Below, piece by piece: positions 39,555 to 51,200 of a stretch of DNA of 64,000 nucleotides. A program made the position numbers and the translations under genes. The stretch is from positions 85,581,917 to 85,645,916 of the forward strand of contig CM035417.1 of assembly GCA_020310875.1 (NCBI GenBank). Direction: 5' to 3'. The notes beneath the pieces are model-generated. The model made no database searches. It saw only the letters and a list, made by a program, of their open reading frames with translations, and was not told the origin of the DNA. Within the stretch, counting starts at the first letter, position 1. Each line of letters begins with the position of its first letter. Source of the DNA: Ceratopteris richardii. Lineage: Eukaryota > Streptophyta > Polypodiopsida > Polypodiales > Pteridaceae.

Positions 39555-40580
39555 TTATATGTGTGTATGTATGCATGTGTGTATATATGTGTGTGTATGT
39601 ATGCATGTGTACATGTGTGCATGTGTATGTATGCATGTTTATACATGTGTGTGTATGTGTATGTGTGTGTATGTAGGCATGCATGTGTGTGCATGTGTGT
39701 GTACGTGTCTGTATGTATGCATGCATGTGTGTGTATGTGTGTGTATGTGTATGCATGTGTATACATGTGTGTGTATGTGTATGTATGTGTATGTATACAT
39801 GCATGTGTGTATATGTGTGTATGTATGCATGTGTGTATATATGTGTGTTATATGTATGCATGTGTACATATGTGTGTGTATGTATGCATGTGCATACATG
39901 TGTGTGTATGTGTATGTGTGTGTATGTATGCATGCATGTGTGTGTATGTGTATGTGTGTATATATTGTATGCATGCATGTGTGTATATATGTGTGTGTAT
40001 GTATGTGTGTATGTATGTGTGTATGCATGTGTGTGTATGTATTCATGTGTGTATATGTGTGTATGCATGCATGTGTGTATATGTGTGTGTGTGAATGTAT
40101 ATGTGTGTATATATGTATGTGTGTATATGTGTGTGTGTGTATGTGTATGTATGCATATGTGTATATATGTGTGTGTATGTATCTGTGTATGCATGTGTGT
40201 GTATGTATGCATGTGTGTATATGTGTATATGTGTGTATGCATGCATGTGTGTATATGTGTGTGTATGTATGCATGCATGTGTGTATATATGTGTGTGTGT
40301 ATGTATGTGTGTATATGTGTGTGCGTATGTGTATGTATGCATATGTTTTTATATGTGTGTGTATGTATGTGTGTATGCATGTGTGTAAATTTATATGTGT
40401 GTGTATGCATGCATGTGTGTATATCTGTGTGTGTATGTAAGCATGCATGTGTGTATAGGTGTGTGTATGTAAGCATGCATGTGTGTACATGTATGTGTGT
40501 ATGTATGCATGTGCGTACATGTATGTGTGTATGTATGCATGTGTATACATGTATGTGTGTATGTATGCATGTGTAAATGT
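39555..40580 (+). repeat. TGTGTATG/TGCATG array
   Basis: About 1 kb of GTATGCATGTGTGTATATGT-like units. Frames in it (up to 350 codons) are repeat translations. It ends 7 bp before the CACTA D end. Confidence 0.95.
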
Positions 40581-40587
40581 GTAAATG

Positions 40588-40934
40588 CACTACAAGAAAA
40601 AGGGGGGCGTAGCCACGCCCCCAAATTGGGAAAAAAACGGGAACTGTCGCTTATGCGAAGACCTCGTCGCATAAGTGACGGTAGGAATTTCGGATTTTCT
40701 TTTATTCGTGACCCTCGTCACATAAGGCACGATAGCATCGCATAAGGGACGATAGCGTCGCATAAGCGATGCTACTTAAAAAGCGTCGCTATCACCGTCG
40801 CTGATTAGCGACGTATTTAACGACGTTGGCAAACTGCAGAGCGTCGCATATGCCACGCTCTGGAATGTAAAAAAAAAATTTCATTTCTCTCGGCACATTT
40901 GTGCCGGGACTTGGACGCGAGCAAGAATAGAGAG

Positions 40935-41024
<90 letters not shown>

Positions 41025-43480
41025 CACGCACGAGAGGGAGAGAGAGAGAGCGAGACCATTGGCAGGTATGCGCACACACACACACACACTTACACACACA
41101 TACTTATGTCTACACACATATACACGCATAGACACACACACACATACGCATAGACACACACACACATACACACAAATACACACACATATACACACACATA
41201 TACACATATACACAATGCATAATGCATACACATACACACATGCACACATAATGCATACACATGCACACACATATACATGCATAATTCACATGTATACATA
41301 CACATACATAATGCATATGCATACATAATGCACATGAATACATACAAATACATAATGCATACACACACATATGCATCATGCATACACACACATACACACA
41401 TAGACACATACACACATAGACACATAGACACACATAGACACATACACACACATAAACACATACACACTCATAGACACACACACATACACATAGACGCGCA
41501 CACACATACACACACATACACATGCATACACACATATACACACACACATCCAAACATACACACTCATAGACACACATAATGATGCATTCACACACATACA
41601 CATGCATACACACATAGACACACATATACACACATATACACTTACACATCCAAACATACACACTCATAGACACACATTCATACACACACACATCCAAACA
41701 TACACACTCATAGAAACACACACATACACATAGACGTGCACACACATACACACACATAGACGTGCACACACATACACACACATATACACACACAGACACA
41801 TACACACATAATGATGCATCCACACACATACACATGCATACACACATAGACACACATATACACACACACATACACACACATATATGCATACACACACACG
41901 TAGAGAGACATACACACACATACACATACATGCATACATATGCATACATAATGCATATGCATACATACACATACATAATGCACACACACACATATGCATA
42001 CATAATGCATACACACACATACACAAACCTATGCATACATACATGCATACACACACATAGACACATGCACACATAGACACATACACACACATAGACACAT
42101 ACACACACATAAACACATACACACTCATAGACACGTAGCGACACATACACATAGAAACACACACATACACACACATACACACATAGAACATACACACATA
42201 GACACATACACACATAATGATGCATACACACATATACACATGCATACACATACATATGCATACATACATGCATACACATACACACATAAACACATACACA
42301 CACATAGAAACATACACACATAAACACATACACACTCATAGGTACACACACATACACATAGACACACACACATATAGTATATACACAAACATGCACACAT
42401 AGACACATACACACATACACATGCATACACACACATACACATGCATACACACATACAGACACATATACACACACATACACACATACACACACATATATGC
42501 ATACACACACACATAGAGAGACATACACACATAAACACATATATGCATACATAATGCATATGCATATGCATACAATGTACATACATACTTACATGCATAC
42601 ATAATGCACATGCATAGATACATACACACACATAGATACATACACACATAGACACATACACATACATGAACACATACATACTCATAGATACACACACATA
42701 CACATAGACACACACACATACACACATAATGATGCATACACACACATACACATGCATACACACATATAGACACATGTACACACACATTCACACACATACA
42801 TGCATACACACACATACACATACATGCATACATATTGCATATGCATATGCATACATACATACTTACATGCATATGCATACACACACATATGCATACATAC
42901 ATACTTACATGCATATGCATACACACACACATATGCATACATAATGCATATGCATATGCATACATAATGCATATGCATATGCATACATAATGCATATGCA
43001 TATGCATACATAATGCATATGCATATGCATACATACATACTTATATGCATACATAATGCACATGCTTACATAGATTGTCATAATGTATACACACACACAT
43101 AGACACATACACACATAATGATGCATACACACACATACATATGCATACACACACATATGCATACATACATGCATGCACATACACACACATAGATACATAC
43201 ATACACATAAATACATAGACACTCATAGACACACACACATACACATAGACACACACACACACATAGACACATACACGTAATGATGCATACACACATACAC
43301 ATGCATACATAGACACAAATAATGATGCATACACACACATACATGTGCATACACACACATATGCATACATACATGCATACACATACACACATAGACACAT
43401 ACACACACATAGATACATACATACACATAAACACATACACACTCATAAACACACACACATACACATAGACACACACACAT
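40588..43480 (+). mobile_element. CACTA element D, 5' end fragment
   Basis: It starts CACTACAAGAAAAAGGGGGG, the commonest plant CACTA end, with an internal GGGGGCGT...ACGCCCCC hairpin. Subterminal boxes GTCGCATAAG(T/C)GACG run to about 40855. A GA tract (40940-41020) and GACCATTGGCAG before GTATGC (near 41065) look like a leader exon with its donor; array M2 follows as intron. The element is cut by insertion of CACTA copy B at 43481, so its body is not in this part of the window. The matching acceptor and ATG exon exist after array M1 at 10078. Confidence 0.75.
41080..43480 (+). repeat. 2.4-kb CA/CATA array (M2)
   Basis: Same repeat family and direction as M1. 41460-43480 is collinear with about 5820-8200, including the ATGCATATGCATACATA block (42930-43035 against 7385-7500) and the CATAATGTATACACACACAC junction. 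Confidence 0.9.
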
Positions 43481-43800
43481 CACTACAAGGAATACGGGCG
43501 TATAGCGACGGTTAAGGCCACAGAATTTCGTCGCTGTAAAATTGCAACTTGCATCGTAATTAGCGTCGGGCACGGACCGTCGATTAGACGATGCAAAAAA
43601 CGACGGTATTTGCGACTTGGATTGCGACGCTCATGTACAACGTCGCTTAAACCACGCTACTTAAAGGCGCCGCTTAAGCGACGTTTTTTTGCATCGCATA
43701 AGCAACACTGCAAACCGTCCCATAAGCGACGCTAAAAAAAAGGTCGCTTATACGACGACGAATAGCATTGCTTACACGACGATCTGTTGACGGACAAAAA
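43481..43800 (+). repeat. TIR and subterminal repeats of CACTA copy B
   Basis: CGTCGCT, GCGACG and CTTAAGCGACG-like boxes recur from 43510 to 43780. They are the reverse complement of 20480-20808 with small differences. Confidence 0.85.
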
Positions 43801-44021
43801 TTAAAACGTTGGAGGCTCTGCAATCGGCATTTTCACGCATCCGATCGAAGAGCTCTCCAACATTCGCAATTGCGCTGCGCTTACGAGCTAAAGCAATTAT
43901 ATGCAGAATTGTTGTTTTGCCTAAGCTCTCTGTTATTGTCTCCCTCTGTCTTTGTTTCTCTCTTTCTACATCTTTCTCTCTTTGAATTCTCTCTCTCTTC
44001 TCTCTAGATCTCTCTCTCTCT

Positions 44022-44056
<35 letters not shown>

Positions 44057-44150
44057 CTTTCTCTCTTTATTGTAGGTTATTCAAGAAGCTAACCAAGGAA
44101 AAACTATGGCTAACAATTGTAACTACAATTTCTATTATTTGTAGATCATT
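43801..44150. other. Likely leader region of CACTA B with CT tract
   Basis: Counterpart of 20110-20480. The CT-rich tract (43930-44060) ends in CTTTATTGTAGGTTATTC, which could be a splice acceptor on the plus strand. No coding frame of note. Confidence 0.5.
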
Positions 44151-44189
44151 TGAATTGTGTTATTTTCATTACATACCATACTCACACTT

Positions 44190-45545
44190 ATTGATATGCA
44201 CTCATACACTTATACATGATGAAGATGCACACACACATGCATATACCTACATATACACATATACATGCACATACACACACATACACATAGAGTTATACAT
44301 ATACACACACATACACAAGAACATGCACATATGGATACATACATAAACACTTATACATGCACATGCATATACATACATATATGCACACATACACATGCAC
44401 ATACATACATATACACACACATACATATACACTTAGGTACACACATATGAACACATGCACACACACATGCACATACCTACATATACACATATACATGCAC
44501 ATACACACACATACACACACATACACATAGAGTTATACATATACATGCATATACATATACACACACATACACATGCACATGCACATACTCATACACACAT
44601 ATACACTTATACATGCACATGCACATACATACATATACACACACATACACATGCACATAAATACATATACACACACATACATATACACTTAGGTACACAC
44701 ATATGAATGAATTATATAATTAAAGTATTAAAACACATATACACATGCACACACACATGCACATACCTACATATACACATATACATTCACATACACACAC
44801 ATACACATATAGTTATACATATACATGCATATACATATACACACACATACACATGCACATGCACATACACATACACACATATATACTTATACTTGCATGT
44901 GTACATACATACATATACACACACATACACATGCACATACATACATATACACACACATACATATACACTTAGGTACACACATATGAATGAATTATATAAT
45001 TAAAGTATTAAAACACATATACACATGCACACACATGCACATACCTACATATACACATATACATGCACATACACACACACATACACATAGAGTTGTACAT
45101 ATACATGCATATACATATACACACACATACATATGCACATGCACATACTCATACGCACATATACACTTATACATGCACATGCACATACATACATATACAG
45201 ACACATACATATACACTTAGGTACACACATATGAATGAATTATATAATTAAAGTATTAAAACACATATACACATGCACACACACATGCACATACCTACAT
45301 ATACATATATACATGCACATACACACACATACACATAGAGTTATACATATACATGCATATACATATACACACACACACACATGCACATGCACATACTCAT
45401 ACACACATATACACTTATACATGCCCATGCACATACATACATATACACACACATACACATGCACATACATACATATACACACACATACATATACACTTAG
45501 GTACACACATATGAATGAATTATATAATTAAAGTATTAAAACACA
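44190..45545 (-). repeat. Tandem satellite, ~280 bp unit (copy B)
   Basis: Reverse complement of the satellite at 18720-20095. GAATGAATTATATAATTAAA boxes are at about 44705, 44984, 45232 and 45512. Confidence 0.9.
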
Positions 45546-45714
45546 TGCTTAATATAAACAATAATAACAATCAATAGAACAAAATTCTTCATTACTTAAT
45601 ACCATACACACAATTCAAAACATAACTGAAATGAAAAATATATAGATAAAAATATATATATATATATATATCAATGTAAATACATATAATCCAATGTCAT
45701 AATCAACTAAAATC

Positions 45715-46175
45715 CTAATCATCATCATCATGATCATCATCATCATTAGCAATATCATGATCATCCTGATCTTCCTCATCCTCATCGGCCGATATCCAAA
45801 ATGTGTAGCATACTCGATCACGTGTTTCGTAGGATATCGGCCATAATCCTTTCGCTGCAATGAAACAAATAAAAAACATTAGTTGCTTGCATTTTAACTA
45901 AAATAAAAAATATAATCACAATAACACATATACTTACAAACGTAGCTACAAAACCATTATGGCCCATTTGGCCTAAGTGTGATGTGTGGCCCGACTCCAC
46001 TCTCTTCTTTGCAGCAGCCTGTTTATTCAAGAAAAAAAATACATAAATTAAATGTAAAAAATTACTAAAATATATAAAAATTATAAATATAGACGTAGCT
46101 GTCTACGAAAAAACTGCCACAACTCAGGTGGTATGTTAGCTCGCCTCTTTTTTTTTCGATCATACAATATCTCCT
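45715..46175 (-). pseudogene. CACTA accessory gene, copy B, internally deleted
   Basis: Counterpart of 17852-18563. Pieces are ANIPPELWQFFRRQLRL (about 46175-46090), KKRVESGHTSHLGQMGHNGF (about 46020-45940) and KDYGRYPTKHVIEYATHFGY (about 45855-45790). Directly after this the sequence jumps to the Asp-rich tail. The exon border and about 35 codons present in copy A (GEYIQGHSDAF and EYYGETNMDEVERQ) are missing, and the end of the first exon (SFPQQK with its donor) is also gone. Confidence 0.5.
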
Positions 46176-46189
46176 GTTAATTGAATCTC

Positions 46190-46562
46190 AAAACAAAAAA
46201 AAAAGTCAGAATACATACACATATATACACACACATACACATAAACATACACATACCCACATACACATATACATGCAAACATATACGCATGCATATATGT
46301 ATATATATACACATATACATACATATAACATAAACACACATATACATATCCACATATATGCGTACACACACATGCATGCATATACACTCATTCATACAAA
46401 ATACATGCATTTATCCCACAATATTATGTAGTTGTGTATATGTGAATATGTGTGTATGTGTAAATGTGTATATGTGAATATGTGTATGTGTAAATATGTA
46501 TATGTGAATTTTTTATTTATGTAGATAATCAAATTATTAATATCAAATACCATTATTTGTAG
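46190..46562. repeat. Microsatellite between the divergent genes, copy B
   Basis: ACACATATACAT repeat to about 46415, then TATGTGTAAATG repeat, as in copy A. It is the only space for a promoter of the SET gene unless transcription starts elsewhere in the element. Confidence 0.6.
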
Positions 46563-47765
46563 ATTCTGATCAATCAGATGGAACTCCACCACCGTCTCCT
46601 CATCGTGCAACGACTTTATACTGTAAGTATAAGAAATACTTAATTTTAACTATAATTGATGGATACATAACTTATATTTTTTTTTTATGTTTCTTATGAT
46701 GTGTAGATTCTGATCAATCAGAGGGTACTCCACCACCTCCTACCCATGCAACGACTTCACATGTGTCCTTCGATAGGAATTATGATGAATTTTACTATCA
46801 AGAGCATATTATATGTTGGTGTAACTCTTTTTATGGCACGTATCGAAGACCACGATTGGAATGTATTCAACATGAGGCAGAGTATGGTACTTTTGAGCGT
46901 GCACCATCACCTAGTCAACGTGATAATGCTTGGGTATGTATTTTCTATATATATTAATGTCATTATTTTATTTAAAAACCATGTATAAAATAAAATTATT
47001 ATTGATATACAGGAATACTTGCTCGATGATGATGATGATGATTATTTTTCTCATAATGTTAATATACCTCGTACACGTCAAGGACTTGTTGTTCATCAAT
47101 TACAAGCAGAGGTTTCTAGAAATCCTCTACCTCCTCGTTTAGAGAATGAAACGGCTGGAGATTATCCATTGCCAGCTCGTGATCATTCTTTAGTACAAAC
47201 ATATGATAGAAGAAGATATGGAGGATGGAATAGAGGACCACTTCCTTTAGATGGAGAGGTTTTCAACTTTTGGGGTAATCGCTATATGACTACTCCATCC
47301 ACTATTACTAATGCTGGTCGTGGTCTCTTTATTGTAGAGGATTTGTATGTGCCTCCGAACTCTGAAGTCACTCTTATGTCATTTTATGGTCCTATATATG
47401 GATGGGGAGATTGGCATCGACTTTCACGTTATGTTCAAAGCATGAGTACTTATGGAATATGCTTGAACGCAGCATCCCTTACTAGTAGAAGGATTTTACA
47501 TGCAGAAAATGAAAGATTATATATTGATGGAAGACCTTACACACATGGAAATATAGCAGGTTTAATAAATAGTAGTCGAGGGTTACATAATAGTTCAAGG
47601 ACTAATTGCACATTTGAGGAGCGTGAAAATAGTCATGAATCACCATACATGAGTAGAGATGTATCAAGATACATAGTTGTCAATGCTATTACTACATTAC
47701 ATGCTGGTTATGAACTATTAGTGAATTATGGATGGCGTAGACCTCCAAGAGCACCTTTTAGCTAG
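46563..47765 (+). CDS. SET-domain gene inside CACTA copy B (three exons, splice sites intact)
   Basis: Exons 46563-46622 (60 bp), 46707-46933 (227 bp) and 47013-47765 have AG acceptors and GT donors, and they join in one frame. Exons 1 and 2 both start ATTCTGATCAATCAGA and encode SDQS.GTPPP, an exon duplication. Exon 2 carries the CWCNSF zinc-like motif (the third Cys is Phe here; Cys in copy A). Exon 3 carries the SET signatures AGRGLF, YIDGRPYTHGNIAGLINSS and VNAITTLHAGYELLVNYGW; GDEL of copy A is GYEL here. The stop is TAG at 47763-47765. No start codon is evident: an acceptor precedes exon 1, so a 5' exon must lie upstream. About 20 base differences from copy A were counted in exon 3, about one silent. 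The exon lies 112 bp before the transposase N-terminal exon on the same strand. A SET methyltransferase-like role on chromatin is inference. Confidence 0.7.
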
Positions 47766-47876
47766 AGAGAATTAAAATTTTCTAACCATATTTAATAAGT
47801 TATATACTTAATTTTATATTTGAAGTTTAATTTTTATTCATTTATGGAATACTATGAGTTTTATTTATATGTGTAG

Positions 47877-48208
47877 ATTCCAACCTATGATGTTGATGAT
47901 ATTCATCCACAGCATTCACAATTACTAGTAAGACCTCATTTATCAGAAGCTTCCATGAGGAGGCTATGCAAAACTAATCCTGTGCAATATGCAAAGTTGA
48001 AAGATCTATATTCAAAAGACGATAAAGTACAAGATTTGTGTGACAATGATGAAGATGATGGCATGGCAGATTTTATTGAGGATTGGTATCAAAATGACAG
48101 TGAGAGCATGGATATTTCTAAAAATGAGAAATATCTTCGAGAGGAATGTCTAAAGCATGTATATGAAGGAACTCGTTTGACACGAATAAATGCGAGCTTA
48201 CTTATTCT
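47877..48208 (+). pseudogene. CACTA transposase N-terminal exon, copy B, first part (split by retrotransposon)
   Basis: A GTGTAG acceptor at 47876 opens IPTYDVDDIHPQHSQLLVRP, then MRRLCKTNPVQYAKLKDLYS, an acidic block and VYEGTRLTRINASLLIL. The frame is open from the first base, unlike copy A. The LTR retrotransposon interrupts the exon after 48208; the exon resumes at 61629-61682 with [17 protein letters not shown] and ends at an intact GTATAA donor. Confidence 0.75.
48204..48208. repeat. Target-site duplication, left (ATTCT)
   Basis: Five bases next to TGTAGAGGAG, the start of the LTR. They match 61624-61628. The undisturbed site in copy A has a single copy (15874-15878, complement). Confidence 0.97.
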
Positions 48209-51200
48209 TGTAGAGGAGGTATTGGGGTATCCGCTTTTAACAAAAGTAGAAAATGAAAATTAAACACGTCCAGTACATCACCTACTCAAGGGGGGGTTCT
48301 CTTTAGGGAAGTATACCCTTTAACATTTCTGTGAGCAGGTAGATAACAGGGATTGCACAGAGTGGTAAATACTTCAGAAAATATGGACAACCAATGACCA
48401 AGGAAGACCATACACTTCTTGATTCGAATCAGACGATAATAAGGTTGGGCATAGTGATGCTCAAAAGTGCAAGCTTAGGGCTGACAAGCCACCCTAAAAG
48501 TATTAACTCCAATACAACAGATCAGTATAAGGGGCCACTGATATGCAGGCTAACTCAGAACAATACAAATGGTAGAATTTCTCAAGAGTATAGAGGTTAA
48601 TCAACGCACAGACTCACAGAAAAGAAAATAAATCCAAGCTACTCTCTTACACTATAGTGCTCATAGCCCTCCACTAGGAAGCCTACACTACAGAGTAGCT
48701 CCTACAATAGACTTGAAACCACCAAGTGTAAGAGAGGACTTCTGCACATACGCACGAACCACTGTATCTCTAAAATAGTTGTACCCCAATGAGCAAAAAT
48801 CCATTGCTTTTATAGACCTCAATAGGCCAAGAGAGCCTTGCCGAATCTTCACGTCCACTGCTCACGCTCCGGTTGATCTCCCAAAACTAGGGGGTAGGTC
48901 AATTATTCCCTGGACTTGAATTGGACCCTCAAAAATAGGTAGTCACTGCGAATGGTTGGCGGCAACATCTGTTTTTCCACTTTTACTTTTAACAATTCAC
49001 TTTTACCTCTTCACTTGCCATCTGAGATTCTCATTTTCCAGGAAATTCAATTGAAGCCGATTGGTCCAACCGCTTGTCCTCATGGAAAGGTCCATGAATA
49101 GCATCTAGGTCATGCCTTGAATTTGTGAATAGAAGGTCATATCTAGGTGTGATATAGACTCCCTTCTGAAGATCAAGAAGAGCCTCTGTATGGAGCTGTC
49201 AAGTGTGGCCCTCAGTTTTCACGAACAATGTCTTCATTTACTATCAAAGAGCCAAGTTGTTCATATGCTTCCATTATCTCATGATCTTCTGCATCTTCAG
49301 GGCCGTATGTGTGTGGGTGTGGGTGTGTATGAGAATATGCAGCGCATGCGAGGGTGTGTGAATGCAAGTGTGAGTGCAGGTGTGTTTTAGTGGGTACGTG
49401 TGTGTATGTGAGGATGTGTGTGTAAGTGTGGGTGTGCATGTGAATGAGTATGTGTGTGTGTGATGGTGAGGGGGCAGTTGTAAGCGGGATTGGTGGGTGT
49501 ATGTGGGGGAAGGTGGGGGAGGGAAGAGGAGAGGGGAGGAGGGGGGTTTGTGGGGGCATGCGGAGGGGGAGAGCGGAGGAGAGGGGAGGAGGGGGTTTGC
49601 GGGGGCATTCGGAGGGGGAGGGCGGAGGAGAGGGGAGGACGGAGGGTGGGGTGAGGGGGGCGCATGGGGGAGGGTGGGGATCAGGGGGGCGCATGGGGGA
49701 AGGTGGGGTGAGAGGGGCACACGGGGGAGGGTGGGGTTGAGAGGGGGAGGGTGGGGTGAGAGAGGCTCGTACGGGGGAGGGAGGGGTTGAGAGGGGGAGG
49801 GTGGGGATGAGGGGGGGCGCATGGGGGAGGGTGGGGTTGAGGGGGGCGCATGGGGGAGGGTGGGGATGAGGGGGCGCATGGGGGAGGGTGGGGTGAGAGA
49901 GGCTCTTACGGGGGAGGGAGGGGTTGAGAGGGGGAGGGTGGGGATGAGGGGGGCTCATGGGGGAGGGTGGGGTTGAGGGGGGCGCATGGGGGAGGGTGGG
50001 GATGAGGGGGGCGCATGGGGGAGGGTGGGGTGAGAGAGGCTCTTACGGGGGAGGGAGGGGTTGAGAGGGGGAGGGTGGGGTGAGGGGGGCACATGGGAGA
50101 GGGTGGGGATGAGGGGGGCGCATGGGGGAGGGTGGGGTTGAGGGGGGCGCATGGGGGAGCGTGGGGTGAGAGAGGCTCTTACGGGGGAGGGAGGGGTTGA
50201 GAGGGGGAGGGTGGGGATGAGGGGGGCTCATGGGGGAGGGTGGGCTTGAGGGGGGCGCATGGGGGAGGCTGGGGATGAGGGGGGCGCATGGGGGAGGGTG
50301 GGGTGAGAGAGGCTCTTACGGGGGAGGGAGGGGTTGAGAGGGGGAGGGTGGGGTGAGGGGGGCGCATGGGGGAGGGTGGGGATGAGGGGGGCGCATGGGG
50401 GAGGGTGGGGTGAGAGAGGCTCTTACGGGGGAGGGAGGGGTTGAGAGGGGAAGGGTGGGGATGAGGGGGGCGCATGGGGGAGGGTGGAGTTGAGGGGGGC
50501 GCATGGGGGAGGGTGGGGATGAGGGGGGCGCATGGGGGAGGGTGGGGTGAGAGAGGCTCTTACGGGGGAGGGAGGGGTTGAGAGGGGGAGGGTGGGGTGA
50601 GGGGGGCGCATGGGGGAGGGTGGGGATAAGGGGGGCGCATGGGGGAGGGTGGGGTTGAGGGGGGCGCATGGGGGAGGGTGGGGATGAGGGGGGCGCATGG
50701 GGGAAGGTGGGGTGAGAGAGGCTCTTACGGGGGAGGGAGGGGTTGAGAGGGGAAGGGTGGGGATGAGGGGGGCGCATGGGGGAGGGTGGGGATGAGGGGG
50801 GCGCATGGGGGAGGGTGGGGTGAGAGAGGCTCTTACGGGGGAGGGAGGGGTTGATATGGGAAGGGTGGGGATGAGGGGGGCGCATGGGGGAGGGTGGAGT
50901 TGAGGGGGGCGCATGGGGGAGGGTGGGGATGAGGGGGGCGCATGGGGGAGGGTGGGGTGAGAGAGGCTCTTACGGGGGAGGGAGGGGTTGAGAGGGGGAG
51001 GGTGGGGTGAGGGGGGCGCATGGGGGAGGGTGGGGATGAGGGGGGCGCATGCGGGAGGGTGGGGATGAGGGGGGCGCATGGGGGAGGGTGGGGATTAGGG
51101 GGGCGCATGGGGGAGGGTGGGGTGAGAGAGGCTCTTACGGGGGAGGGAGGGGTTGAGAGGGGGAGGGTGGGGTGAGGGGGGCGCATGGGGGAGGGTGGGG

